A stretch of 64,000 nt of DNA. Source: an uncultured Synechococcaceae cyanobacterium. Its GTDB lineage: Bacteria > Cyanobacteriota > Cyanobacteriia > PCC-6307 > Cyanobiaceae. Made by a program: the position numbers and the translations under genes. The notes beneath the pieces were generated by a model. That model worked only from the letters and a program-made list of their open reading frames with translations. It searched no databases and was not told where the DNA came from. The DNA lies in the NCBI GenBank assembly GCA_902634405.1, contig CACPJY010000001.1, positions 124,001 to 188,000 of the forward strand, written 5' to 3'. Every line of letters starts with the position of its first letter. Within the stretch, counting starts at the first letter, position 1. Shown here in pieces: positions 50,260 through 58,658 of the stretch.

Positions 50260-51503
50260 TGAATAACGAATTTTTCAGAAAAAATAACTGCAGGTTGTGT
50301 GGCTCAAAGTCCATATCATCAGTCGTTAAGCTGAAGCCAACACCGCCAGCGAATGCATTCGTAAAAGTAGATCAGCTAAAAATTAAACAGAAAGAATTCC
50401 CTCTTGAACTGTTCTTCTGCAACGAATGTAGTCATGTACAATTAATTGATGTGGTGGACCCATCATTGTTATTTGAAAATTATGTATATGTGTCAGGAAC
50501 ATCCCCTTTATTTATAAAACATTTTAAGAACTATGCAGAGGAAATTATCAACGAATATAATCCTTGCAAAACAAAACTTGTTGTAGATATTGGTTCAAAT
50601 GATGGAACTCTACTCCAATTCTTTAAAAGCGAAGGCTTTTCAGTACTGGGGGTAGATCCCGCAAAAGATATCGCACAAAAAGCAACCAAAGACGGAATAG
50701 CAACAATATCAGCTTTTTTTACAGAAAAACTAGCTGAAACAATCTGCTCTAAGAATTCATCAGCTTCAGTAATCACGGCGAATAATGTATTTGCTCATGC
50801 AGATGACCTCAAAGGAATACTTTCAGGTGTAAGGAGACTTTTAGCTCCTAATGGAATATTTATCTTTGAAGTATCTTACTTAGTAGATGTATTTGAAAAA
50901 ACATTATTTGATACTATTTACCATGAACACCTTTCGTACCACTCGGTCAAGCCGCTCAAAAAATTCTTTTCTGAGAACGGTATGGAGTTAATTGATGCAC
51001 AAAGAATAGAGACTCATGGCGGCTCATTAAGAGGAATAGCGCAACTGAAAAATGGTCCAAGATCTCCACGAAGCTCAGTTAATCACTTAATTGAGCTTGA
51101 AAAAAAGCTTAAATTAGACACTCCAAAAAGCTTATATGACTATGGATTCAAAATAAATAGTGTAAAAAAGGAATTAGGGGACTTATTAAAATCAATAAAG
51201 TCTGAAGGTAAAAAGATTGCAGGTTTCGGAGCACCTGCAAAAGCTACAACTCTAATGTATCAATTTGAATTAGGTCCAGATATTATTGACTTTATTGTTG
51301 ACGATAGCCCGCTTAAACAAGGTCTATTCACTCCAGGACTTCATATACCTGTTGTTCCATCTTATAAAATCAAAGAGGAAAAACCTGATTACCTACTAAT
51401 TCTTGCATGGAACTTCGCAAATTCAATCATCCAAAAAAACAAAGATTTTCATAAATCTGGTGGTCAGTTCATTATCCCTCTTCCAACTCTACAAGTTATT
51501 TAA
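50259..51503 (+). CDS. nucleotide-sugar C-methyltransferase
   Basis: A 414-residue SAM-dependent methyltransferase of the sugar C-methyltransferase group (TylC3/CloU/NovU-like). An N-terminal zinc-binding part has CRLCGSKS (residues 10-17) and a second pair of Cys in FFCNECSH (about 53-60). Central Rossmann SAM domain with VVDIGSNDGTLLQFF (about 108-122). C-terminal domain with GFGAPAKATTLMYQFEL (about 324-340). These enzymes methylate C3 or C5 of 4-keto-6-deoxy sugars and so make branched sugars. Starts 1 bp inside the upstream cupin gene; the next gene starts 3 bp after its stop. Confidence 0.85.
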   Translation: MNNEFFRKNNCRLCGSKSISSVVKLKPTPPANAFVKVDQLKIKQKEFPLELFFCNECSHVQLIDVVDPSLLFENYVYVSGTSPLFIKHFKNYAEEIINEYNPCKTKLVVDIGSNDGTLLQFFKSEGFSVLGVDPAKDIAQKATKDGIATISAFFTEKLAETICSKNSSASVITANNVFAHADDLKGILSGVRRLLAPNGIFIFEVSYLVDVFEKTLFDTIYHEHLSYHSVKPLKKFFSENGMELIDAQRIETHGGSLRGIAQLKNGPRSPRSSVNHLIELEKKLKLDTPKSLYDYGFKINSVKKELGDLLKSIKSEGKKIAGFGAPAKATTLMYQFELGPDIIDFIVDDSPLKQGLFTPGLHIPVVPSYKIKEEKPDYLLILAWNFANSIIQKNKDFHKSGGQFIIPLPTLQVI

Positions 51504-51506
51504 AAA

Positions 51507-52568
51507 ATGACTGCATTCCTTCTGCAAACAGACATTCAAGAAATAATAAATAGGTTACGGAATGATGCCCATCATTTTGCAGGTAAACGAATACTTCTAA
51601 CAGGAGGAAGAGGATTCTTGGGCAGATATTTTATGGAAATATTTAAAGGCTTAAATGAACAAATACTAGAGAATCCATTAAGCCTCGTTGTACTTGATAA
51701 TTTGATTACATCTGGAAAAGAAGGAGCAGATGTTCCTGAATACCCACATATAAAGTTCATAAATCATGATGTAATTGAACCCTTTATCTTTGATGAGAAA
51801 ATTGACTATGTCATCCATGCTGCAGGAATAGCTAGTCCTTATTACTACCGAGCATATCCGTTAGAAACTCTGGAAGTCGCTATTACTGGAACAAGAAGAA
51901 TGCTAGAAATGGCTAATAATCACCATGCAAGGTTTACTTTCTTCTCATCATCAGAGATTTATGGAGATCCTGATCCAAAACATGTTCCCATGTCAGAAAG
52001 CTATAGAGGTAACGTGTCTTGCCAAGGTCCTAGAGCCTGCTATGACGAAAGTAAAAGGGTTGGTGAAACTCTTAGCTACATATTTCACACAAATGAAGGG
52101 ACACATACAAATACAATAAGACCTTTCAATGTTTATGGTCCAGGGATGCAAGAAACGGATTATCGAGTACTGCCAAATTTTGCAAGTTGCATCAAAGGTG
52201 GTAGGCCACTAAACGTCTACGGGACTGGAAATCAAACAAGAACATTTTGCTATATAACAGATGCAATGATTGGATTTTTACTAGTAATTTTAAAAGGAGT
52301 TCCAGGAGAAGCTTATAACATAGGAAATCCGAAGCCCGAGATATCGATGTTAGATTTAGTTGATAGAATCAAACAAGTATCAGATGTAAATGTTGAACAC
52401 AATGTAGTTGAATACCCAGATAGTTATCCTGCTGATGAGCCAAATAGAAGAGCACCAGATATTCGTAAAGCAAAACTCCAACTAGGATATCAACCTAAAA
52501 TTGATCTAAATGAAGGGCTGAGTCGATTCATTAATTGGTCAAATCAGGTATATACAGGGGAACAATAA
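51507..52568 (+). CDS. NAD-dependent epimerase/decarboxylase (UXS-like)
   Basis: A 353-residue short-chain dehydrogenase. N-terminal Rossmann motif LLTGGRGFLGRYFMEI (about residues 30-45; RG replaces the usual AG), Ser/Thr with YDESK (catalytic Tyr/Lys), SSEIYGDP and NVYGPGM blocks shared with UDP-glucuronate decarboxylase, but with only moderate overall resemblance to the gene at 16046. There is an N-terminal extension of about 25 residues. The product of the upstream C-methyltransferase may be its substrate, or it may be a decarboxylase or epimerase. Followed 4 bp later by an oxidoreductase. Confidence 0.85.
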   Translation: MTAFLLQTDIQEIINRLRNDAHHFAGKRILLTGGRGFLGRYFMEIFKGLNEQILENPLSLVVLDNLITSGKEGADVPEYPHIKFINHDVIEPFIFDEKIDYVIHAAGIASPYYYRAYPLETLEVAITGTRRMLEMANNHHARFTFFSSSEIYGDPDPKHVPMSESYRGNVSCQGPRACYDESKRVGETLSYIFHTNEGTHTNTIRPFNVYGPGMQETDYRVLPNFASCIKGGRPLNVYGTGNQTRTFCYITDAMIGFLLVILKGVPGEAYNIGNPKPEISMLDLVDRIKQVSDVNVEHNVVEYPDSYPADEPNRRAPDIRKAKLQLGYQPKIDLNEGLSRFINWSNQVYTGEQ

Positions 52569-52572
52569 ACTG

Positions 52573-53529
52573 ATGAAAAGCTCTATTGTCCGACTAGGGC
52601 TAATAGGTGCTGGCAAATGGGGTCGTAACTATATATCTACTACTTCGACATTATCTAATGTCAGACTCATCTCAGTCGCAAGTAGAAATCCAATAACTTC
52701 TTCCCTAGTCAATGATACATGCATCATAGAAATGGATTGGAGAAATTTAATAATGAGAGAAGATATTGATGGTGTAATAGTATCTACGCCAGCAAGTACT
52801 CATGCAAAGATAGCCTTGAAATGTCTATCTGCGGGTCTACCTCTCCTTATAGAAAAGCCTTTAACAAATAATTTAAAAGATGCTGAAGAAATTTTAAAAG
52901 TTGCTAAAGAACAAAATAGTCTCGTCATGGTAGATCATATTCACTTATATCACCCTGCGTTTCGTTCATTAAAAAATTATTCAAATAATCTTGGTGAATT
53001 GCTATCAATCAAAACAAAAAGTGGCGGCCCAGGGCCTTTCCGCAAAGATGTATCTGCTTTATGGGATTGGGGTTCACATGATATTGCAATGTGTCTAGCC
53101 ATGAAGAATGAGTTACCTAAAAGCACAGAGGCTGATTACCTTGAAAAAAGAGCTGGCCACAACAATAAAGGTGAATCGATAAAAGTAAAAATGCATTATA
53201 AAAATGGAACTCATGCAGACTTAGAAATTAGTAACCTTCTCACTAAAAAAGAGCGAATTTTTAAAGCTGAATTTGAACATGGGACATTAATTTATAGCGA
53301 TCAGAAATCTAAATCTCTTATTAAAAGAGATAATATATCCAATAGAAAATTTTCTCTTCAGAAAGACATTTCCCTACCGTATACGATAGAACAACCTTTA
53401 ACTTGTCTAGTAAAAGAGTTTGCTAATGCTATTCTTAGTAAGAAAAAAAACATCTCTGATCTGAGAACCGCCGTGGATGTTATAAACATTTTGGAAAAAT
53501 TAAGCCAGAACCTAAGAGAGAAAGAATAA
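52573..53529 (+). CDS. Gfo/Idh/MocA-family oxidoreductase
   Basis: A 318-residue NAD(P)-dependent dehydrogenase. Rossmann motif LGLIGAGKWGRNYIST (about residues 8-23), STPASTHAKIALKCLSAGLPLLIEKPLT (about 71-98) with the catalytic EKP motif, and an alpha/beta C-terminal domain with DWGSHDIAMCLAM. Such enzymes reduce or oxidise a sugar hydroxyl/keto group, for example in amino- or deoxysugar synthesis. It ends a tight four-gene set (gaps of 3-4 bp or less) that begins with the cupin at 49786. The sequence does not show which sugar. Confidence 0.85.
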   Translation: MKSSIVRLGLIGAGKWGRNYISTTSTLSNVRLISVASRNPITSSLVNDTCIIEMDWRNLIMREDIDGVIVSTPASTHAKIALKCLSAGLPLLIEKPLTNNLKDAEEILKVAKEQNSLVMVDHIHLYHPAFRSLKNYSNNLGELLSIKTKSGGPGPFRKDVSALWDWGSHDIAMCLAMKNELPKSTEADYLEKRAGHNNKGESIKVKMHYKNGTHADLEISNLLTKKERIFKAEFEHGTLIYSDQKSKSLIKRDNISNRKFSLQKDISLPYTIEQPLTCLVKEFANAILSKKKNISDLRTAVDVINILEKLSQNLREKE

Positions 53530-53548
53530 AAAAGTATTATCTTTAATT

Positions 53549-54652
53549 CTAATCATTACCTAATCTTTGACCAGTATAGCCAGAACGATGTGCGATCCTT
53601 TTACACCAATCAAGATTTTGAATATACCAATCAACTGTCAATTCCAAAGCCTCTTCAAAAGCATAAATAGGCCTCCACTCTAATTCATTCTTGATCTTAC
53701 TTGAATTAATAGCATACCTATGATCATGGCCAGGTCGATCCTCAACACAGGTAATTAAATTTTCATAAGGAAAGCTCAAAGGTAATTTGACATCAAGCAA
53801 TTTGCATATCTCTAAAACAACTTGTTTATTAGTACGTTCACCATAGCCACCAATGCAATAACTCTCACCTAGTTCACCTTTCACAGAAGCTATCAATAAT
53901 GCATCTACATGGTCTTCAACAAATAACCAATCCCTTACATTACTTCCATCTCCATAAAGGGGAATTGATTCTCCCGAAATAGCCTTCAAAATCACTAGAG
54001 GGATAAGTTTCTCTGGAAACTGCCAAGGGCCAAAATTGTTAGAGCAATTAGTCAAAACGACAGGCAAACCATATGTATGGTGCCAAGAGCTGACTAAATG
54101 ATCACTTGCTGCCTTACTCGCTGAATATGGTGAGCGAGGAGAATAAGGAGTCTCTTCCGAAAAAAAACCAGTTTTTCCAAGAGATCCAAAAACCTCGTCG
54201 GTACTTATATGGTGGAATCTAAAACTATTACGTCGTGATAAAGAAAGAGTCTGCCAATGGGATCTAACTGCTTGCAACAAATTAAAAGTTCCTAATATAT
54301 TACTTTCTATAAAAGATCTTGGTCCCTCAATGGAGCGGTCCACATGACTTTCGGCAGCAAGATGAAAAACCATATCTGGATCAATTTTTTTCACTGCTAA
54401 TTCCGTCGAATATGTATCTGCTAAATCAACCTGAATATGTTGATGTCGGTCACCTTTTTGCAAAGAATCAATGCTAGATAAATCACTTGCATAACCAAAC
54501 TTATCAAGATTGAATACGATTGCATCTGTATTTTCAAGCAACCTTCGAACCAAACATCCTCCTATAAAACCTGCACCACCAGTAACAAGAATCCTTTGCC
54601 TATCTTCAAGTAAAGCCTGAACCTCAAGGGGTCTATTTAAAGCATTTTTCAT
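53549..54652 (-). CDS. rfbB: dTDP-glucose 4,6-dehydratase
   Basis: Second enzyme of dTDP-L-rhamnose synthesis, 367 residues. Rossmann motif VTGGAGFIGGCLVRRL (about residues 19-34), DEVFG catalytic Asp-Glu segment (HISTDEVFGSLG), and Tyr-Lys YSASKAASDHLV. The family's CSNNFGPWQFPEKLIPL is complete. First gene of a four-gene minus-strand set, rfbB-rfbD-rfbC-rfbA in map order (transcribed rfbA first). Convergent with the oxidoreductase. Confidence 0.95.
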   Translation of the reverse strand: MKNALNRPLEVQALLEDRQRILVTGGAGFIGGCLVRRLLENTDAIVFNLDKFGYASDLSSIDSLQKGDRHQHIQVDLADTYSTELAVKKIDPDMVFHLAAESHVDRSIEGPRSFIESNILGTFNLLQAVRSHWQTLSLSRRNSFRFHHISTDEVFGSLGKTGFFSEETPYSPRSPYSASKAASDHLVSSWHHTYGLPVVLTNCSNNFGPWQFPEKLIPLVILKAISGESIPLYGDGSNVRDWLFVEDHVDALLIASVKGELGESYCIGGYGERTNKQVVLEICKLLDVKLPLSFPYENLITCVEDRPGHDHRYAINSSKIKNELEWRPIYAFEEALELTVDWYIQNLDWCKRIAHRSGYTGQRLGND

Positions 54653-54703
54653 TAAACTAAAAAAACATTCTTAACGGATTTGGTCTCCTAAACATTTATA
54701 AGT

Positions 54704-55606
54704 CTAAGTCCCATAGGCTCTCCTTAGAACGTCGAGCAAAGAAACTCGCCAGTGATCAGGGTAAATGTCCAATTGCTGCCTAGTGCCCATACAATCAAGT
54801 ATCGAATAGCTTGGGCGGGTTGCTATGGAGGAAAATTGCTTAGTCGTAATTGGATTCACCGCTGCCTTTTTCTTGATTAAACCTAATTGCAGACCAATCT
54901 CACCAATAGCCTCAGCGAAGTCATACCAACTAGCAACTCCAGAATCGGACCAATGAAGAATCTGAGGAAAATCAGAGTTTTTACTTGCACTTTGCAGTTC
55001 TACGACTCTCCAACAAGCCTTAGCTAAAGAAAAAACACTAGTAGGGCAACCTATCTGATCAGAAACAACATTAATTTGATCCCTAGCATTGTGCAAAGCC
55101 AACATGGTCAACATAAAGTTTTTACCTTCTGGAGCATATAACCAACTTGTTCGAAGAATATGCGCATTTCTTTTTAGGTTGAGCATTACAGCCTTTTCTC
55201 CAGCCGCTTTAGTCATTCCATAAACACTAAGAGGTTCAACTAATTGATCTGTGGAATAAGGAAATCCTTGCATACCAGAAAAAACAAAATCGGTGCTTAT
55301 TTGCAACATTTTGCCTCCAATATTTGCCAATTCTGAGGATAAGATATTAGGAGCATCTGCATTTACCAGATGAGCCAACTCTCTCTCACTTTCAGCTTTA
55401 TCAACTGCAGTATAAGCAGCAGTATTTATTAGCCAATCAGGCCTATAATATGCAATCAAAGATTTACAAGAATCCTGATCCGATAAATCAAAATCTGACC
55501 TGTTACAAGTAATTAATTGAATCACTTGGTCATTTAAAAACTTTGGATGTAAAGCAATCAAAGCTTTGCCAAGCTGACCAGTTGAGCCAGTAATGAGAAC
55601 CTTCAC
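54704..55606 (-). CDS. rfbD: dTDP-4-dehydrorhamnose reductase
   Basis: A 300-residue reductase that makes dTDP-L-rhamnose. N-terminal GSTGQLGKALIAL (about residues 7-19), INTAAYTAVDKAESE and catalytic YGMTKAAGEKAVM, and RTSWLYAPEGKNFMLTML. Its 5' end overlaps rfbC by 4 bp (ATGA-type), so the two are translationally coupled. Confidence 0.95.
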   Translation of the reverse strand: MKVLITGSTGQLGKALIALHPKFLNDQVIQLITCNRSDFDLSDQDSCKSLIAYYRPDWLINTAAYTAVDKAESERELAHLVNADAPNILSSELANIGGKMLQISTDFVFSGMQGFPYSTDQLVEPLSVYGMTKAAGEKAVMLNLKRNAHILRTSWLYAPEGKNFMLTMLALHNARDQINVVSDQIGCPTSVFSLAKACWRVVELQSASKNSDFPQILHWSDSGVASWYDFAEAIGEIGLQLGLIKKKAAVNPITTKQFSSIATRPSYSILDCMGTRQQLDIYPDHWRVSLLDVLRRAYGT

Positions 55607-56193
55607 GGGAAAAGCTCGTCTTGACCTAACTCACTCAATAATTTTGCTGTTCGATCCTTCTCCGATAAATTTATTTTCAAATTGGAGCGAGGCCAACTAA
55701 TTCCAAGCGTTGGGTCATCCCATCTTATCGCTCTCTCACATGAACGATTCCAAAAGTCAGTTGTCTTATAAAAAACCTCTGCATGTTCTGAAAGAGTTAA
55801 AAAACCATGGGCAAATCCATTTGGGATCCATAGTTGTTGATGATTTCGAGAAGAAAGTTTTACACCTATCCACTGTTGAAAGGTTGCAGAAGTTCGTCGT
55901 ATATCAACAGCAACATCAAATATTTCCCCGACAATACAAGAAACTAATTTTCCTTGAGGATGAGGTGGAATTTGATAATGCAATCCTCTTAAGACACCTT
56001 TAACAGATCGGGAGTGATTGTCTTGCACAAAAAGTTCTAAAGTATGGAGATTGTTCGTTGTTAATTCCTCCCAAGATCTCTTATTCCAGCTCTCAAAAAA
56101 GAATCCTCTATCGTCTCCATAAACATCTGGAGTAACCAACAATGGACCTTCTATCGATTGGTTTTCTGTTGTAGTTAATTGTTCAATTTTCAT
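55603..56193 (-). CDS. rfbC: dTDP-4-dehydrorhamnose 3,5-epimerase
   Basis: A 196-residue cupin epimerase. Substrate and catalytic blocks DDRGFFFESWN, the catalytic His in LRGLHYQIPPHPQGKLV (about residue 68), and IPNGFAHGFLTLSEHAEVFYK. Overlaps rfbD by 4 bp, and starts 10 bp after the rfbA stop. True RfbC motifs here contrast with the cupin at 49786 that lacks them. Confidence 0.95.
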   Translation of the reverse strand: MKIEQLTTTENQSIEGPLLVTPDVYGDDRGFFFESWNKRSWEELTTNNLHTLELFVQDNHSRSVKGVLRGLHYQIPPHPQGKLVSCIVGEIFDVAVDIRRTSATFQQWIGVKLSSRNHQQLWIPNGFAHGFLTLSEHAEVFYKTTDFWNRSCERAIRWDDPTLGISWPRSNLKINLSEKDRTAKLLSELGQDELFP

Positions 56194-56203
56194 CTGATTT
56201 TAA

Positions 56204-57085
56204 TCAAATGCTAGGAGATTCAAGGATCTTCAATAGATAATCTCCATAACCACTCTTGAGAAGAGGACGAGCCAATGCTTCTAATTCTGAAGAGGAAATC
56301 CATCCCAACCTCCAAGCTACCTCTTCTGGGCACCCCACTTTCAAACCCTGACGATGTTCCAAGGTGCGTATAAATGAAGCCGCTTCATGTAAAGAATCAC
56401 ATGTACCTGTATCAAGCCATGCCATGCCTCTGCCAAGTAATTCAACATTTAGGGCATTATCTTTTAAATAATTCATATTCAGATCAGTTATCTCTAATTC
56501 CTGCCTGGAAGATGGCTTGACTAATTTAGCTCTATTTACAACTGTCCCATCATAAAAATACAATCCAGTTATAGCAAAGCTACTCTTTGGATTAATAGGT
56601 TTTTCCTCAATGCTTATAACCTTTCCAGAGGCTGAGAATTCAACGACCCCATATCTCTCAGGATCACGAACAGGATAAGCAAACAGAGTCGCTCCAGGAC
56701 TATCTTGATTAATTCTTAGCAACTGAGGGACAAGATCATGACCCTGGAAAATATTGTCTCCTAAAATAAGAGCAACAGGGGAACCTCCTAAAAAATCTTC
56801 TCCGATTAAAAAAGCTTGGGCGATGCCATCTGGCTTTGGCTGAACCTCATAAGAAATATTCATTCCAAGAGTGTTGCCATCCCCTAAAAGTCTTTGAAAT
56901 AATTGCTTATCGTCAGGTGTAGTAATAATTAGCACATCTCTAATTCCAGCCAACATCAAAGTTGTAAGTGGATAAAAAATCATTGGCTTGTCATAAACAG
57001 GCAAAAGCTGCTTACTGACCACATGGGTGATCGGATACAACCTTGTTCCGCTTCCACCTGCAAGGATGATCCCCTTACGCTGCAT
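56204..57085 (-). CDS. rfbA: glucose-1-phosphate thymidylyltransferase
   Basis: First enzyme of the dTDP-rhamnose pathway: glucose-1-P plus dTTP to dTDP-glucose. 293 residues. N-terminal signature [16 protein letters not shown] (residues 5-20), [39 protein letters not shown] and the C-terminal [13 protein letters not shown]. First-transcribed gene of the rfbACDB operon. Divergent from the GNAT gene (42 bp). Confidence 0.96.
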   Translation of the reverse strand: MQRKGIILAGGSGTRLYPITHVVSKQLLPVYDKPMIFYPLTTLMLAGIRDVLIITTPDDKQLFQRLLGDGNTLGMNISYEVQPKPDGIAQAFLIGEDFLGGSPVALILGDNIFQGHDLVPQLLRINQDSPGATLFAYPVRDPERYGVVEFSASGKVISIEEKPINPKSSFAITGLYFYDGTVVNRAKLVKPSSRQELEITDLNMNYLKDNALNVELLGRGMAWLDTGTCDSLHEAASFIRTLEHRQGLKVGCPEEVAWRLGWISSSELEALARPLLKSGYGDYLLKILESPSI

Positions 57086-57127
57086 TGTGAGAATTAACTG
57101 AGAGGATACTGATCGAGACCTAAACCA

Positions 57128-57592
57128 ATGAATGACATTCGTTTAATTGAACATGCACCTGGAGCGCCAGGCCTCAGATGGTTTGGTCTAGGACCAAACC
57201 TACAACCCGCTAATGGTCTTGAAAAACTAAAGCTTTTATTTGACCATCATTCCTTCTGGGCAAAACAAAGATCGTATAAACAGTTAAGGCAAATGCTTGC
57301 TGGAAGTTCCGTGATCGTTACTGCTTGGGATGGAAAACAAATTGTTGGGTTTGGGCGAGCAACCAGTGATGGGATTTTCCGTGCAGTTTTGTGGGACATA
57401 GTTGTCCTTGAAGAACTTCAAGGACAAGGCATAGGTAAAAAAGTCCTTCAATCCCTATTTAATTCAAAAGCAATCAATCAAGTTGAGAGAGTTTATCTAA
57501 TGACCACAAATGGCGCTGATTTCTACCGCCAATTGGATTTTGAGGACGTAACTAAACAAAAGTTACTTTGGCGAAGACGTAAAAACTATTAA
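57128..57592 (+). CDS. GNAT-family acetyltransferase
   Basis: A 154-residue N-acetyltransferase. Acetyl-CoA-binding motif [20 protein letters not shown] (about residues 96-115), preceded by [18 protein letters not shown]. The N-terminal [18 protein letters not shown] is typical of the cyanobacterial/plastid members of the family, some of which acetylate protein lysines or N-termini. Substrate unknown. The codons for RWFGLGPN contain a 9-bp hairpin (57180-57200), likely chance. Ends just before tRNA-Gly. Confidence 0.88.
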   Translation: MNDIRLIEHAPGAPGLRWFGLGPNLQPANGLEKLKLLFDHHSFWAKQRSYKQLRQMLAGSSVIVTAWDGKQIVGFGRATSDGIFRAVLWDIVVLEELQGQGIGKKVLQSLFNSKAINQVERVYLMTTNGADFYRQLDFEDVTKQKLLWRRRKNY

Positions 57593-57601
57593 CAGGTTAA
57601 A

Positions 57602-57673
57602 AGCGGATGAAGAGATTCGAACTCTCGACCCTCTCCTTGGCAAGGAGATGCTCTACCACTGAGCTACATCCGC
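57602..57673 (-). tRNA. tRNA-Gly (anticodon GCC)
   Basis: The minus strand folds into a cloverleaf: acceptor GCGGATG/CATCCGC, anticodon stem TCTCC/GGAGA with loop TTGCCAA, T-loop TTCGAAT. Anticodon GCC (plus-strand positions 57639-57641) reads GGC/GGT glycine codons. CCA is not encoded. Confidence 0.97.
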
Positions 57674-57753
57674 AAGTCCTTAATACAAGATGTCTAACTA
57701 CCCCATAAGCATGCACTAAAACAAGGGGGCTGGTCAATGAGATAAAAGAAAAA

Positions 57754-58245
57754 CTAAGACTTCGAAGAATTCAAAACCGACATCAGTGCTCCCATCTCTA
57801 AGGCCTGCAAAGCATAAGTCCAACCCAAATTGCTTTTAATTCCAGCCCTCTCAAGAGCTTGTTGCATCGTATCAGTTGTAAGAACACCAAAAATCACTGG
57901 AATACCGGTTTCTCGTGATACTGCTGCAACCCCCTTACTAGTCTCATTAACTACTACATCAAAATGTGGGGTATCGCCTCTAATAACTGCACCAAGAGTA
58001 ATGATCACTTGATAGCGCCCTGTCTTGGCTAAAGCCTTGGTAACCATTGGCAGTTCAAAAGAACCTGGAACCCAAACAATGTCTAACTGAGGACTATTTT
58101 CTGAGATGTCAAGTCCATGACGAGACAAACAATCCAAGCAACCACTAAGTAGCTTTCCTGTCACTAAATCATTGAATCTGGCAACCAACACTGCAATGCG
58201 CAAATTTTGCGCATTGGTGAAGGTTCCTTCATAAACAGCCATCAC
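57754..58245 (-). CDS. ribH: 6,7-dimethyl-8-ribityllumazine synthase
   Basis: Penultimate enzyme of riboflavin synthesis, 163 residues. Family blocks [61 protein letters not shown], and the ending [17 protein letters not shown] with [18 protein letters not shown]. Two ATGs at the start (MM) are equivalent. Follows psbZ on the same strand after 56 bp. Confidence 0.95.
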   Translation of the reverse strand: MMAVYEGTFTNAQNLRIAVLVARFNDLVTGKLLSGCLDCLSRHGLDISENSPQLDIVWVPGSFELPMVTKALAKTGRYQVIITLGAVIRGDTPHFDVVVNETSKGVAAVSRETGIPVIFGVLTTDTMQQALERAGIKSNLGWTYALQALEMGALMSVLNSSKS

Positions 58246-58301
58246 TCATGAGGCAAAAGATAACCCCATGCTCCCATTTAATGGAGTAATTAGTGAATAG
58301 G

Positions 58302-58502
58302 TCAAACAACAAATGCGCTAATAATGCCGTTGAGAAGCAAAATATGGAACCAAATTCCACAACCGCCCTCAATTAATTTGATATTTCTGGAGCGTCCACC
58401 GTACTGCTCCTTATCAGAAGCAAACAGCACAGGAACCCCCACAACTAAAACCAATGAGGCAAGTAGCAAAGCGTTCGCAGCAATAAATGCGAGGGAATTC
58501 AT
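58302..58502 (-). CDS. psbZ: photosystem II protein PsbZ
   Basis: A 66-residue thylakoid protein with two membrane helices (about residues 4-26 and 44-64) joined by the loop SDKEQYGGRSRNIKLIEGG. The segment LVLVVGVPVLFAS and the closing FVV are the PsbZ hallmarks. It stabilises the photosystem II core-antenna contact. Located between ribH and mutS. ATG start. Confidence 0.85.
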   Translation of the reverse strand: MNSLAFIAANALLLASLVLVVGVPVLFASDKEQYGGRSRNIKLIEGGCGIWFHILLLNGIISAFVV

Positions 58503-58658
58503 GAGAAATGTGTCAGCGGAGTCAATGCTCTAAGCATTTAAGATTCTCCCACGAGCTGGCAGCTTCTGCAGAAAAGTTTTGCAGGTGTGTCGCGAGGCTT
58601 CACATCCAAAAAAAAAATTTCCCCTTACTATGCAAGCGCTGTGCAAATGGGGACAACT

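Noticed and set aside
57180-57200. 9-bp hairpin in the GNAT gene
   Set aside because: It encodes the conserved RWFGLGPN motif and is within chance expectation.
47816-57673. Sugar region as a tRNA-Gly-inserted genomic island
   Set aside because: No integrase, transposase or repeat of the tRNA-Gly 3' end was seen at the far edge of the region, so insertion at the tRNA is not supported.
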